Notes under the pieces: generated by a model
Told to the model about the DNA's origin: nothing
Seen by the model: only the letters and a program-made list of their open reading frames with translations
The model's database searches: none
Origin: an uncultured Kiritimatiellota bacterium
Lineage (GTDB): Bacteria > Verrucomicrobiota > Kiritimatiellia > RFP12 > UBA1067
Length of the DNA stretch: 42,877 nt
Direction of reading: 5' to 3'
Assembly (NCBI GenBank): GCA_934635045.1
Contig: CAKTZA010000030.1
Span: 1 to 42,877 of the forward strand
In this document: in pieces, positions 1 through 6,735 of the stretch
Layout of the letters: each line of letters begins with the position of its first letter
Position numbering within the stretch: the first letter of the stretch is position 1
Program-made: the position numbers and the translations under genes

Positions 1-70
1 ACGGCAAAATCGATGAAAACCGCGCGAGGCCTCGCGAGGGTTCGGTAGCCATTTCCAAAACCGGGGATAA

Positions 71-559
71 TCCAGTGGGTTCAAGGGCGGCGCGGGCTAT
101 TTCATCAACAAGCATTACACGGACTACGCGAAAGCGGGCGAGCACCGCGACGGGATGATCCGCGTTTCGGGCGTCCACTGGTTCACGAACCTTGAACATG
201 ACAAACGTCACGAGGACATTCCGCTCTATCGGCACTACACGCCGGAAGAGTATCCGAAATTTGAAAACTACGATGCCATCAACGTTGACAAAACCTCCGA
301 GATCCCTTGTGATTACGATGGTGTGATGGGTGTACCAATCACGTTCATGGACAAATACAACCCAGACCAATTTGAAATCATTGGCGTAGGAATTGCAAAT
401 CTTGGGTTGGCCTGTGGTGTCCGCCCATACAGTCCCGAACACAAGAACTATCGCAAAAAAGTGCAGGGGCGCGGCGCTGTTGATGGAGACCTGTACATGA
501 TGGTCAATGGCGAAGTTGTTGTGCCGTTCACGCGCGTTCTTGTTAGGAGGAAGAAATGA
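71..559 (+). pseudogene. EcoRI-type adenine-specific DNA methyltransferase, C-terminal part
   Basis: The reading frame is open from position 71 (stop at 68-70) to a TGA at 557-559 and encodes the distal part of an EcoRI-family N6-adenine methyltransferase. Recognised family blocks are IRVSGVHWFTNL, YDAINV, DYDGVMGVPITFMDKYNP and QFEIIG. Family similarity already begins upstream of the first ATG (155), with FKGGAGYFINKHYTDYA encoded from 80, so 155 is not a true start. The N-terminal SAM-binding part is absent in this frame. Positions 3-79 are open in another frame, which allows a frameshift near 75-82 or a truncation at the window edge. The region is less GC-rich than its neighbours, consistent with transfer. 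It overlaps the next gene by ATGA, implying a coupled restriction-modification-like pair. The family call is firm from motifs; whether the gene is broken or only cut by the window is uncertain. Confidence 0.72.
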
Positions 560-1659
560 AGATCGAGATGCATGACGTGACGATATGCGAGCTGGTCGAC
601 GGCTACCGCGACGAGGGGGACGACGGCGTGTTCGGCTACGGCGGACGCCTCGACATCCGTCCGCCCTACCAGCGCGAGTTCGTCTACGACGAGAGGGACC
701 GCGTGGCCGTCGTCGACTCAATCATGAACGGATTTCCGCTCAACGTGATGTACTGGGTCGAGCGCGCGGACGGCGGCTACGAGGTGATGGACGGGCAGCA
801 GCGCACGGTCTCCATCGGGCAGTTCTTCTGCGGCGACTTCTCCTACGACATGCGCTACTTTCACAATTTCGGGCCGGAGGAGCGCGAGCGGTTCCTCGGC
901 TACCGGCTCAAGGTCTACTTCTGCAGCGGGACGAACGAGGAGAAGATCCGCTGGTTCGAGCGCATCAACATCGCGGGCAAGGACCTGTCGCGGCAGGAGA
1001 TCCGCAACGCCGTCTACCACGGCCCGTGGGTGATGGACGCCAAGCGGTGGTTCTCGAAGAGGAACGCACCGGCGCGGAAGGTCGCGAAGAACTACGTCGC
1101 CGCTGAGTTCGACCGGCAGGGCTGCCTGGAGACTGCCATCCAGTGGTTCGTCGGGCAACGGACGGACGAGGCCGTGCGCGAGTTCATGGCCATCCACCAG
1201 AACGACCCGGACGCGAGCGAGCTGTGGAGCCACTTCAGCGCCGTCGTCACGTGGATCGAGGCCAAGTTCAGGCACACGTCCGACCGCGTGAGGATCCTGA
1301 AGGGCCTCGACTGGGGCGCGCTCTACGCGAAGTACGGCAAGGCGAAGCTGGACGTCGCGAAGATCGAGGAGCGGACGCGGCAGCTGCTCATGGACGACGA
1401 GGTGGAGAGCAAGAAAGGCATCATCCCCTACCTGCTGACGGGCGAGGAGAAGCACCTTCACCTGCGCGGCTTCTCCGACGCGCAGAGGCTCAAGATGTAC
1501 GAGCGGCAGGGCGGGGTCTGTCCCCTCTGCGGAAGGAGGTTCGCGCTGGAGGAGATGCACGCCGACCACGTGAAGCCCTGGTGCAGGGGCGGGCAGACGA
1601 CGCTGGAGAACGGGCAGATGCTCTGCCACGACTGCAACTGGACGAAGGGGAAGAAATGA
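556..1659 (+). CDS. DUF262-HNH endonuclease (GmrSD/ParB-like fold plus HNH)
   Basis: 367 aa. The N-terminal DUF262 domain carries the family signature YQREFVYD near residues 38-45 and DGQQR at 79-83. The last 46 residues form an HNH nuclease domain with zinc ligands C322/C325 and C357/C360 and the HNH core ADHVKPWCRGG at 336-346. DUF262 proteins of the GmrSD type use nucleotide hydrolysis to drive DNA cleavage, often of modified DNA. Here the gene starts inside the stop codon of an EcoRI-type adenine methyltransferase (ATGA at 556-559), with AGGAGG at 545-550 as ribosome site. The context says the nuclease belongs to a modification-dependent or modification-protected defence pair; which of the two cannot be read from sequence. 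All recognisable motifs are intact. Confidence 0.88.
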   Translation: MKIEMHDVTICELVDGYRDEGDDGVFGYGGRLDIRPPYQREFVYDERDRVAVVDSIMNGFPLNVMYWVERADGGYEVMDGQQRTVSIGQFFCGDFSYDMRYFHNFGPEERERFLGYRLKVYFCSGTNEEKIRWFERINIAGKDLSRQEIRNAVYHGPWVMDAKRWFSKRNAPARKVAKNYVAAEFDRQGCLETAIQWFVGQRTDEAVREFMAIHQNDPDASELWSHFSAVVTWIEAKFRHTSDRVRILKGLDWGALYAKYGKAKLDVAKIEERTRQLLMDDEVESKKGIIPYLLTGEEKHLHLRGFSDAQRLKMYERQGGVCPLCGRRFALEEMHADHVKPWCRGGQTTLENGQMLCHDCNWTKGKK

Positions 1660-1700
1660 CAAACTTGATGACATGGCAGTCCGGGCGGCTTGTTCGGAAC

Positions 1701-1711
1701 TTTGGTATAAT
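1701..1711 (+). promoter_or_regulatory. Extended -10 promoter of the three-gene exported cassette
   Basis: TTTGGTATAAT, i.e. TG-N-TATAAT with the hexamer at 1706-1711. The ATG at 1719 follows after only 7 nt and there is no Shine-Dalgarno, so the transcript should be leaderless or nearly so. No good -35 is visible. Confidence 0.75.
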
Positions 1712-1718
1712 TCATCTC

Positions 1719-2198
1719 ATGAAGGTTCTTTCGGCACTTCTCGTCTTTCCCCTATCGGCGCTTGGCGTGGTCGTCCAGCCGCTGCCGTTTGACGATGCCG
1801 CCCTTTCGGAGGCGTCCACGAACATTCCGTTTGCGGTCGACTTCGGGGCGATGAGCCGCATCGAGTTCACGCTTGCGCTCGACGCCTCGCCGACAAACTG
1901 CGTCGAGGTGGCGATTGGGACGGACGCGAACGGGGACGGCGTTCTCGGACTTGACGAAGACGACCTGTCCTTTGGCTTTGACTGCGGCAGATGGTTCGGC
2001 TTCGCGACGACGGCAGACTGCCAGACGGAAGAGGACGTTCCGACAGATGGGCAAGCAGAACGAACTTTCGTCCTGAAGCGTTCGAAGATGGACGCGACGT
2101 GGAATCTCGTCCGCGTCACGCGGCGGGGAGCCGCCAAGGCCGACGAGGTCGTTCTCGTCGAGGGCAGGCGTCCGGGTGTCGTCGTGGAGATTCGGTGA
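1719..2198 (+). CDS. Small exported protein with a calcium-loop-like motif, unknown function
   Basis: 159 aa. The start is fixed by the promoter 7 nt upstream; longer same-frame ORFs run back into the HNH gene and are artefacts. Residues 1-17 form a short signal peptide (MKVLSALLVFPLSALGV). An EF-hand/dockerin-like acidic loop, DANGDGVLGLDEDD, lies near residues 69-82, followed by a Cys-containing aromatic segment (FGFDCGRWFGF). No family is recognised. It overlaps the following large gene by one base (TGATG at 2196-2200), so the two are almost certainly co-translated. It is likely periplasmic or surface-exposed, binding Ca2+ if the loop is functional. Its role is unknown. Confidence 0.72.
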   Translation: MKVLSALLVFPLSALGVVVQPLPFDDAALSEASTNIPFAVDFGAMSRIEFTLALDASPTNCVEVAIGTDANGDGVLGLDEDDLSFGFDCGRWFGFATTADCQTEEDVPTDGQAERTFVLKRSKMDATWNLVRVTRRGAAKADEVVLVEGRRPGVVVEIR

Positions 2199-5100
2199 TG
2201 GTCGCGCCAATCTTTCAAGAATCGGCATTTGTGTGGGCTTGTGTGACCCTCGCGGGCGGTTGCCTCGCCGTGGCGGTTGCCGTGCGGACAAGGCATTTTC
2301 TGCACGAATTGTCTGAACAGTTCATCAGGTTGCCGCCGTCCGGCAAGGCTGTGTTTGTGGCAGCGGTCGTTGTCGCGACGGTCTTCGCGCAGAAGCCGAC
2401 GAACGTGTCCACGAACCAACCTGAATCGGCGCGAGCCGAGGAGGGGGTGTCTGCGACGCTTGCTGAAGGGATGCCTACGGCGTCTGACACATGCGCCGAA
2501 GAAACGCAAGGCGTTTCGGAGGGAAGGTCGCAAAGCGACAGTGAGCACAGTGAACTGCCCGCAAGGGCCCGCGAGGAAACGGAGGGAGGAAGACACGGAG
2601 AAGGTTTTGAGGGTGGTGACCCAACTGTCGCGTCTACGACACCTGCCAACTCTCCGTGCCTCTCAAACTCCGTCACCTCCGTGTTAAGCGTCGCAGACAC
2701 CCCACCCCTCTCGTCCAACGATGTGGTGCGCGGCTACCGCCTCGAAATGGTGCGGACGAACGAGGCAATCTCCTACACGCGACCAACGAACGCGCGGCTC
2801 GTCGGCACGTGGCACCTCACTGACGCCTACAGGGGAAGAGCATGGGTGTTGCTGGGGGATGAAGGAAAAGGGAAGAGGGAAAAAGGAAGAAGTGCGGACG
2901 GTCAACTTCTTCCCTCTTCCCTCTTCCTTTTTCCTTTGGGCCCCCATGTCGTGACGTCGCTCTGGGCGCACACGTGGGGCAAGGTGCGTCCGCAGCTGCG
3001 GAACGCCTCGAACGAGATCTTTGTCATTGGCGCGCCGATGTTCGCGCGGCACGACCAATCCTACCTCTGGACGGCGGCAACCGCGAACGGCTCGGTGCTG
3101 CTGACGTGGGAGAACTTCTTCCTGGGTAATCCGTATGAGAGAGAGGTAGCCACGGATTCACACGGATTAGCACAGATTGGGGATGGAAAGCCTACGGTGT
3201 TAAACACGGAGGGCATTGAGGAACGGAGGCACGGAGGCGGTCTTGATGGGGCTGTGGCAACTGTCGCATCCGCGACACCCACCAACCCTCCGTGCCTCAC
3301 AAACTCCGGCGTCTCGCGCCCGCTTGCGCGCCCTTCGGGTTCGCCTTCGGCGAAGGTTCCCTCCGAAACGCTTTGCGTTTCTGCGGCGCATGTGTTTAGC
3401 GAAAGCAACCCTCTCGTGGTTCATCCCCCAATAACCGCCCAGCTCGAACTCTTTCCGAACGGCGACTTTATCGCCCGCTCGAACAGTGTCGAGCGCGTCT
3501 ACCGCCGCGTCAACCCCGACGACTGGGACGACGACGGCATCCCGAACGACGCGGACGACGCGCCGCTCGCCCCGGCTGACGCGCCCCAGTTCGGCCCGCA
3601 CCAGACGCTGCCGGAGGGCGCGAACGCGGACGCCTACTGCTGGGTCGATCTCGTCGTGCGACAGGCCAACGCCCAGGTGACGTTCGCGGGCGACGGCGCG
3701 TCGAACCTCGCCGACCCCTCGTTCATCGCCGAGGCGGACGCGACGAACCGCGTCACGCTCCTCATCGGCAAGACGTACCGCGTGACGTGCCCGATGCCGT
3801 TCGAGGTCGCCGCCAAGTCGAGCGACGACATCGAGGACTCATGGGAGGAGGATCGGCGGACGCTTTGGCTCCATTGGCCAGTTCGGATCGAAGGAAAAAG
3901 TGCGAAGGACGAGGGAAGACGTGCTGAGAGGCAACGTCCTGACGTGGCGACAGAGATATCCGGCCAGCACAAGAGACTGGGCACATCCGCACTTCTTCCT
4001 TCTTCCCTCTTACTTCTTCCTTCTCGCAGAGGACAGCCTCCCCGGACATTCACCATGCAAGTCATACCCTCTGGCCTTGGCGGGGCGTTCACGTGGACGA
4101 ACGTCTGCTGCCGCATTTCGGGGAGCGACTACACGTTCTCGATCACGTGCGGCGACAGCTGCTCCTGCGGCGGCTGTTCCGCGACGGGCTACCTCGAATA
4201 CGAGGGCTACCGGCTTCCGGCCTACGGCGGCTTCTGCGGCTGCAGCGGAAGCGTCGACCACCCCGGCGACGACCAAGACCCCGACAAGGACCCACCCCTG
4301 CCGGGCGCGTCGGCGACGTTCTCGAAGCGTGTCGTCTTCTTCGAGGACGACTACGAGAACGCGCCGGGCGAGACCGTCCCGTGGCGGTCGACCGAGACGG
4401 AGCTCGACTGCTGGGCCTACGGCGGCACGCGCGGCGGGCACGTCCGCATCGAGATTCAGGGCGCGGACGGCCTCGTGCAATACGGCGGGCGCCCCCTGCC
4501 GTTCGAGCAGGACTTGGAGCCGGGCGAGGAGGTCACGTTCAAGAACACCTACCGCGCCGTCAGTCCGAGCGGTGGCGAGGACGACATCGTCGTCACGGCG
4601 ACGTTCACGGAAAACGAGACAGACTGGTCGCAGACGACCATCGACAAGGCGACGGCGGTCAAGGTGACTGTCAAGCCAAGAGTGCTGGCACCGGAGAACG
4701 AAAGTCTTTCCCGACATAAGTTCGGCATTGGCGAAATCGTGGACTGCGAAAATCAGCCAAAGGTTGAATCAGTTCGCTGGAAAAGAAACGGCGGGGGTAC
4801 TCTCAAAGAATCAAATGGTTCTTATGAATACAGATGTCCTCTCTCTGCCGAGGTGAATGGCTTTGAAATCGCTGGTGAAGGTTGCAGTTATGTCCCGCGA
4901 ACAAGGGTTGTAGAGCCGCAAGGCGTACTTGCGCGAGATGCAGGATATACGACCGCACCGAAAATCCGTTCAGGACAGGCGGGGGGAATTCTATTGACGA
5001 TAGACTTGTATGTGTTGCCACTGGACGTTTCTTTCTCAGGGATTCGGATTGAAGAAATCCCAGACGTGGGGGGAAGTCACAGCGGGTATTTCGCCGACAC

Positions 5101-5473
5101 GTTTTTCATGTCCGAATTGTTTCATGGAGAAGACGAAGGGGCTGGCGACTGGCGTGAGGTGTATGGCAACAACAAGTTCCTGAACGACGAAGCTGGCTTC
5201 AAAAGGGCGTTGCCACAATTGGATTCAACAGGTTTTGTCTCGACAACAGGGACAAATGGATGGGCGAATGGCAACCTGACATGGGAAGTCCCTTGTGGTT
5301 GGGCAGATTCCAACGTCCAAAAAGGAGACGATCCAATTGGCACTTTTGCGAATGGCTCCCGGCAGGTCATGACAATTGACGCGCAAGGGAATGTCGAAGT
5401 GCAAAAACACGGCAATGCTGTCCGCCGTGAAATAAGCGGCGGCATCATCCTCAATGGAGTGCGGGTACAATGA
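2198..5473 (+). CDS. Large membrane-anchored exported protein with four in-frame repeat islands
   Basis: 1091 aa from ATG 2198, which overlaps the upstream stop. Two hydrophobic helices lie at about residues 9-30 and 50-67; the rest is presumably extracytoplasmic. Recognisable pieces are a thrombospondin-3-like acidic loop (DWDDDGIPNDADDAP, near residue 442) and a Cys-rich block around residues 637-685 (CGDSCSCGGC). Neither identifies a function. Between coherent segments the ORF contains four low-complexity stretches that are translated repeats (2445-2702, 2861-2936, 3150-3395, 3889-4025). All keep frame and sit where loops are expected. From about 4680 the DNA becomes visibly less GC-rich, as if the C-terminal 260 residues had another origin. 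The stop overlaps the next gene (ATGA, 5470-5473). The cassette is coupled and secreted; function is unrecognised. Confidence 0.72.
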   Translation: MVAPIFQESAFVWACVTLAGGCLAVAVAVRTRHFLHELSEQFIRLPPSGKAVFVAAVVVATVFAQKPTNVSTNQPESARAEEGVSATLAEGMPTASDTCAEETQGVSEGRSQSDSEHSELPARAREETEGGRHGEGFEGGDPTVASTTPANSPCLSNSVTSVLSVADTPPLSSNDVVRGYRLEMVRTNEAISYTRPTNARLVGTWHLTDAYRGRAWVLLGDEGKGKREKGRSADGQLLPSSLFLFPLGPHVVTSLWAHTWGKVRPQLRNASNEIFVIGAPMFARHDQSYLWTAATANGSVLLTWENFFLGNPYEREVATDSHGLAQIGDGKPTVLNTEGIEERRHGGGLDGAVATVASATPTNPPCLTNSGVSRPLARPSGSPSAKVPSETLCVSAAHVFSESNPLVVHPPITAQLELFPNGDFIARSNSVERVYRRVNPDDWDDDGIPNDADDAPLAPADAPQFGPHQTLPEGANADAYCWVDLVVRQANAQVTFAGDGASNLADPSFIAEADATNRVTLLIGKTYRVTCPMPFEVAAKSSDDIEDSWEEDRRTLWLHWPVRIEGKSAKDEGRRAERQRPDVATEISGQHKRLGTSALLPSSLLLLPSRRGQPPRTFTMQVIPSGLGGAFTWTNVCCRISGSDYTFSITCGDSCSCGGCSATGYLEYEGYRLPAYGGFCGCSGSVDHPGDDQDPDKDPPLPGASATFSKRVVFFEDDYENAPGETVPWRSTETELDCWAYGGTRGGHVRIEIQGADGLVQYGGRPLPFEQDLEPGEEVTFKNTYRAVSPSGGEDDIVVTATFTENETDWSQTTIDKATAVKVTVKPRVLAPENESLSRHKFGIGEIVDCENQPKVESVRWKRNGGGTLKESNGSYEYRCPLSAEVNGFEIAGEGCSYVPRTRVVEPQGVLARDAGYTTAPKIRSGQAGGILLTIDLYVLPLDVSFSGIRIEEIPDVGGSHSGYFADTFFMSELFHGEDEGAGDWREVYGNNKFLNDEAGFKRALPQLDSTGFVSTTGTNGWANGNLTWEVPCGWADSNVQKGDDPIGTFANGSRQVMTIDAQGNVEVQKHGNAVRREISGGIILNGVRVQ
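2445..2702 (+). repeat. Repeat island 1, bounded by 17-bp inverted repeats, inside an ORF
   Basis: GGGTGTCTGCGACGCTT at 2445-2461 is the exact reverse complement of 2686-2702. Inside lie a 40-nt unit at 2487-2526 that recurs inverted at 3357-3395, and a 51-nt unit at 2622-2672 that recurs directly at 3258-3308 with 44 of 51 positions identical. The whole island is translated in frame. Confidence 0.85.
2861..2936 (+). repeat. Repeat island 2: long purine/pyrimidine hairpin inside an ORF
   Basis: Arms 2862-2893 and 2905-2936 pair over 32 positions with two mismatches and one G-U, enclosing an 11-nt loop. The left arm is almost pure purine (GGGAAGAGGGAA core). The right arm contains TTCCCTCTTCCCTCTTCC (2910-2927), whose exact complement is found inside ispH at 7155-7172. 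It is translated in frame. Confidence 0.85.
3150..3395 (+). repeat. Repeat island 3, composite of dispersed units, inside an ORF
   Basis: 3150-3178 is a tandem-like string built on ACGGATT. 3222-3236 (GGAACGGAGGCACGG area) is complementary to 3287-3300. 3258-3308 is the second copy of the 51-nt unit of island 1. 3357-3395 is the inverted copy of the island 1 unit at 2487-2526. The island adds about 80 codons without a stop. Confidence 0.8.
3889..4025 (+). repeat. Repeat island 4: imperfect hairpin with GAAGAAGTGCGGA-type arms, inside an ORF
   Basis: The left arm from 3889 (GAAGGAAAAAGTGCGAAGG) and the right arm ending near 4025 (CACTTCTTCCTTCTTCCC within it) are complementary with several mismatches. 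The motif GAAGAAGTGCGGA is shared with the hairpin at 2861-2936, so both belong to one repeat family. It is in frame. Confidence 0.7.
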
Positions 5474-6198
5474 AACGAAGCATATTTGCAGTTGTTGTCC
5501 TTTGTGGTGCGTTGGGCTGCGAGAAAGGTCCGCCAACACAAGAGGAAAACGCCATCGCGACGGCGCGCGCCCTGATTGCAGCACTGGCAACCAATGCGTC
5601 TGTTCGCGTAATCAGGGAAAGCGATGCGGTGCGGGAAATTCTCAAAGACGTGAAAGAAAGAAAGAAACGGGAGGCTCTACTTGCAGACTGGCGAGATGCG
5701 CTGAAAAGAATTCCCGTTGAGGGCTTGCGCCCGTCTCGCAGATATGCAGCCGTTCGTGAAGCCTGTCATATGCTCAACTGGGACTTGATTGGTGCGATGT
5801 GGGATGTCGGATCTTCCTATGAAAAAACGTGGGACGCATATTTTGACACCATCGAATGGATAGATTGTCAGATAGCCGCAATGAAACCTGCAAAGCCAGC
5901 ATCTGAAGGCACTTGGTCTTGGCGCGAAGAAAACGACAAGTGGGACGCCTACATAGGCTTGGTCGAATACCGCGAAAGCGTGATCGAGAATCTTGAAATC
6001 GACCAATTCGACAAGGGGCGCCATCCAAACGATGTCGAGAAAATGGACACGATTCGGGCAAAGTTCGAGAAGCTGATCGGTCGTCCCGTCCGCAAGAGGG
6101 AAGACATCACGCGCCTTGGCTTTTACGTGAAACAGGCGCGCGCACGTATACAGAAGGAACGGGACGCGGTGTTGAAGAAAGCGGCTTCGCGCGAGTGA
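5470..6198 (+). CDS. Putative lipoprotein, third gene of the exported cassette
   Basis: 242 aa. The N-terminus is a lipoprotein signal ending in a cysteine (MKRSIFAVVVLCGALGC), followed by a mostly charged, probably helical protein with no recognised domain. Helical segments rich in Lys/Arg/Glu occur near residues 55-75 and at the C-terminus. The ATG overlaps the stop of the large exported gene (ATGA), so production is tied to it. Base composition matches the less GC-rich 3' end of that gene rather than the rest of the window, suggesting that both arrived together. It could be a partner, anchor or immunity-like protein for the upstream product; this is inference from gene order only. Confidence 0.72.
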   Translation: MKRSIFAVVVLCGALGCEKGPPTQEENAIATARALIAALATNASVRVIRESDAVREILKDVKERKKREALLADWRDALKRIPVEGLRPSRRYAAVREACHMLNWDLIGAMWDVGSSYEKTWDAYFDTIEWIDCQIAAMKPAKPASEGTWSWREENDKWDAYIGLVEYRESVIENLEIDQFDKGRHPNDVEKMDTIRAKFEKLIGRPVRKREDITRLGFYVKQARARIQKERDAVLKKAASRE

Positions 6199-6254
6199 GT
6201 CATTCCCTGTGTTGCGAAAAGGAACTGCTGGAGGCATCAAAAGGGAGAACATGA

Positions 6255-6554
6255 GAGGGGACTGGGCAAGGCGTTCGCGGCAAGCGGACGAACGTCTCGC
6301 TCGTCTACGAGACGTGCCTTGAAGACGACGCGCAGAGGCGGCATCTTGAGGCTGGGCCGGGCGCACACGTCGGCGCGCTTCTCGCGCGCCATTTCGCCGC
6401 GTGGCTCGACAGGCTCGGCATCGAGGTCGAATACCTCGGCCTCTGGGACACGCTGGACGCCAGGCTCGCCTGGGACTCGGCGACGCAGAGCTTCGACAAC
6501 GCCGCCGCGAACGCGCTCGTCAAGCCCTGCATCCGCAAGGGGTGGGAGATCTGA
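6255..6554 (+). pseudogene. Unrecognised C-terminal gene remnant
   Basis: A stop-free frame of 99 codons from 6255 (stop at 6252-6254) to TGA 6552-6554. It has no ATG and no plausible GTG/TTG start with a ribosome site. The translated text looks protein-like (helical block HVGALLARHFAAWLDRLGI, then VEYLGLWDTLDARLAWDSAT). It reads like the tail of a truncated gene. The other same-strand frame, which runs on to 6735, looks like a shadow. No family is recognised. Confidence 0.4.
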
Positions 6555-6588
6555 GGGAAGAGCCGAGCCGCAGACGGACAGGGGGCCG

Positions 6589-6600
6589 TTTTGCTATAAT
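6589..6600 (+). promoter_or_regulatory. Extended -10 promoter upstream of the remnant leader and ispH-uppS
   Basis: TTTTGCTATAAT, hexamer 6595-6600. ATG 6610 follows after 9 nt, and an in-frame GTG sits directly at 6601, so the transcript is expected to be leaderless or nearly so. Confidence 0.78.
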
Positions 6601-6609
6601 GTGCGTGTC

Positions 6610-6735
6610 ATGAAACCGATTGCCGCCAACATCGTCGACTTCGAGACCCTGCGCAAGCACGGGCAACGCCATGCCGACAAGACCGCGTACCTGCACCGGC
6701 TCGTCTCGGGTCCGAGGCAGGTGTTCTCCCCGTGA
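6610..6735 (+). pseudogene. N-terminal remnant of an AAA-ATPase-like/PD-(D/E)XK (DUF1703-type) gene
   Basis: 41 codons. VDFETLRKHGQRHADKTAYL matches the usual opening of the AAA-ATPase-like/DUF1703 proteins (an 'I.DF..LR..G..YVDKT' pattern), which normally run to about 500-600 aa with the P-loop starting soon after this point. Here the frame ends at once in TGA 6733-6735, which overlaps the GTG start of ispH-uppS (GTGA at 6732-6735). The promoter and start are intact, so the remnant probably still works as a translated leader for the downstream gene. The family match rests on a short stretch. Confidence 0.6.

Noticed and set aside
1143..1718. Same-frame extension of the small exported protein into the HNH gene
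   Set aside because: It is a shadow of the DUF262-HNH gene; promoter and signal peptide place the start at 1719.
2861..2936. Possible CRISPR or terminator at the purine hairpin
   Set aside because: No spacer-repeat periodicity; the sequence lies within an open coding frame and lacks a functional T-run after the stem.
6319..6609. Upstream extension of the remnant ORF to 6319
   Set aside because: The extension crosses the promoter at 6589 and is Arg/Ser-rich shadow; the real start follows the -10 box.
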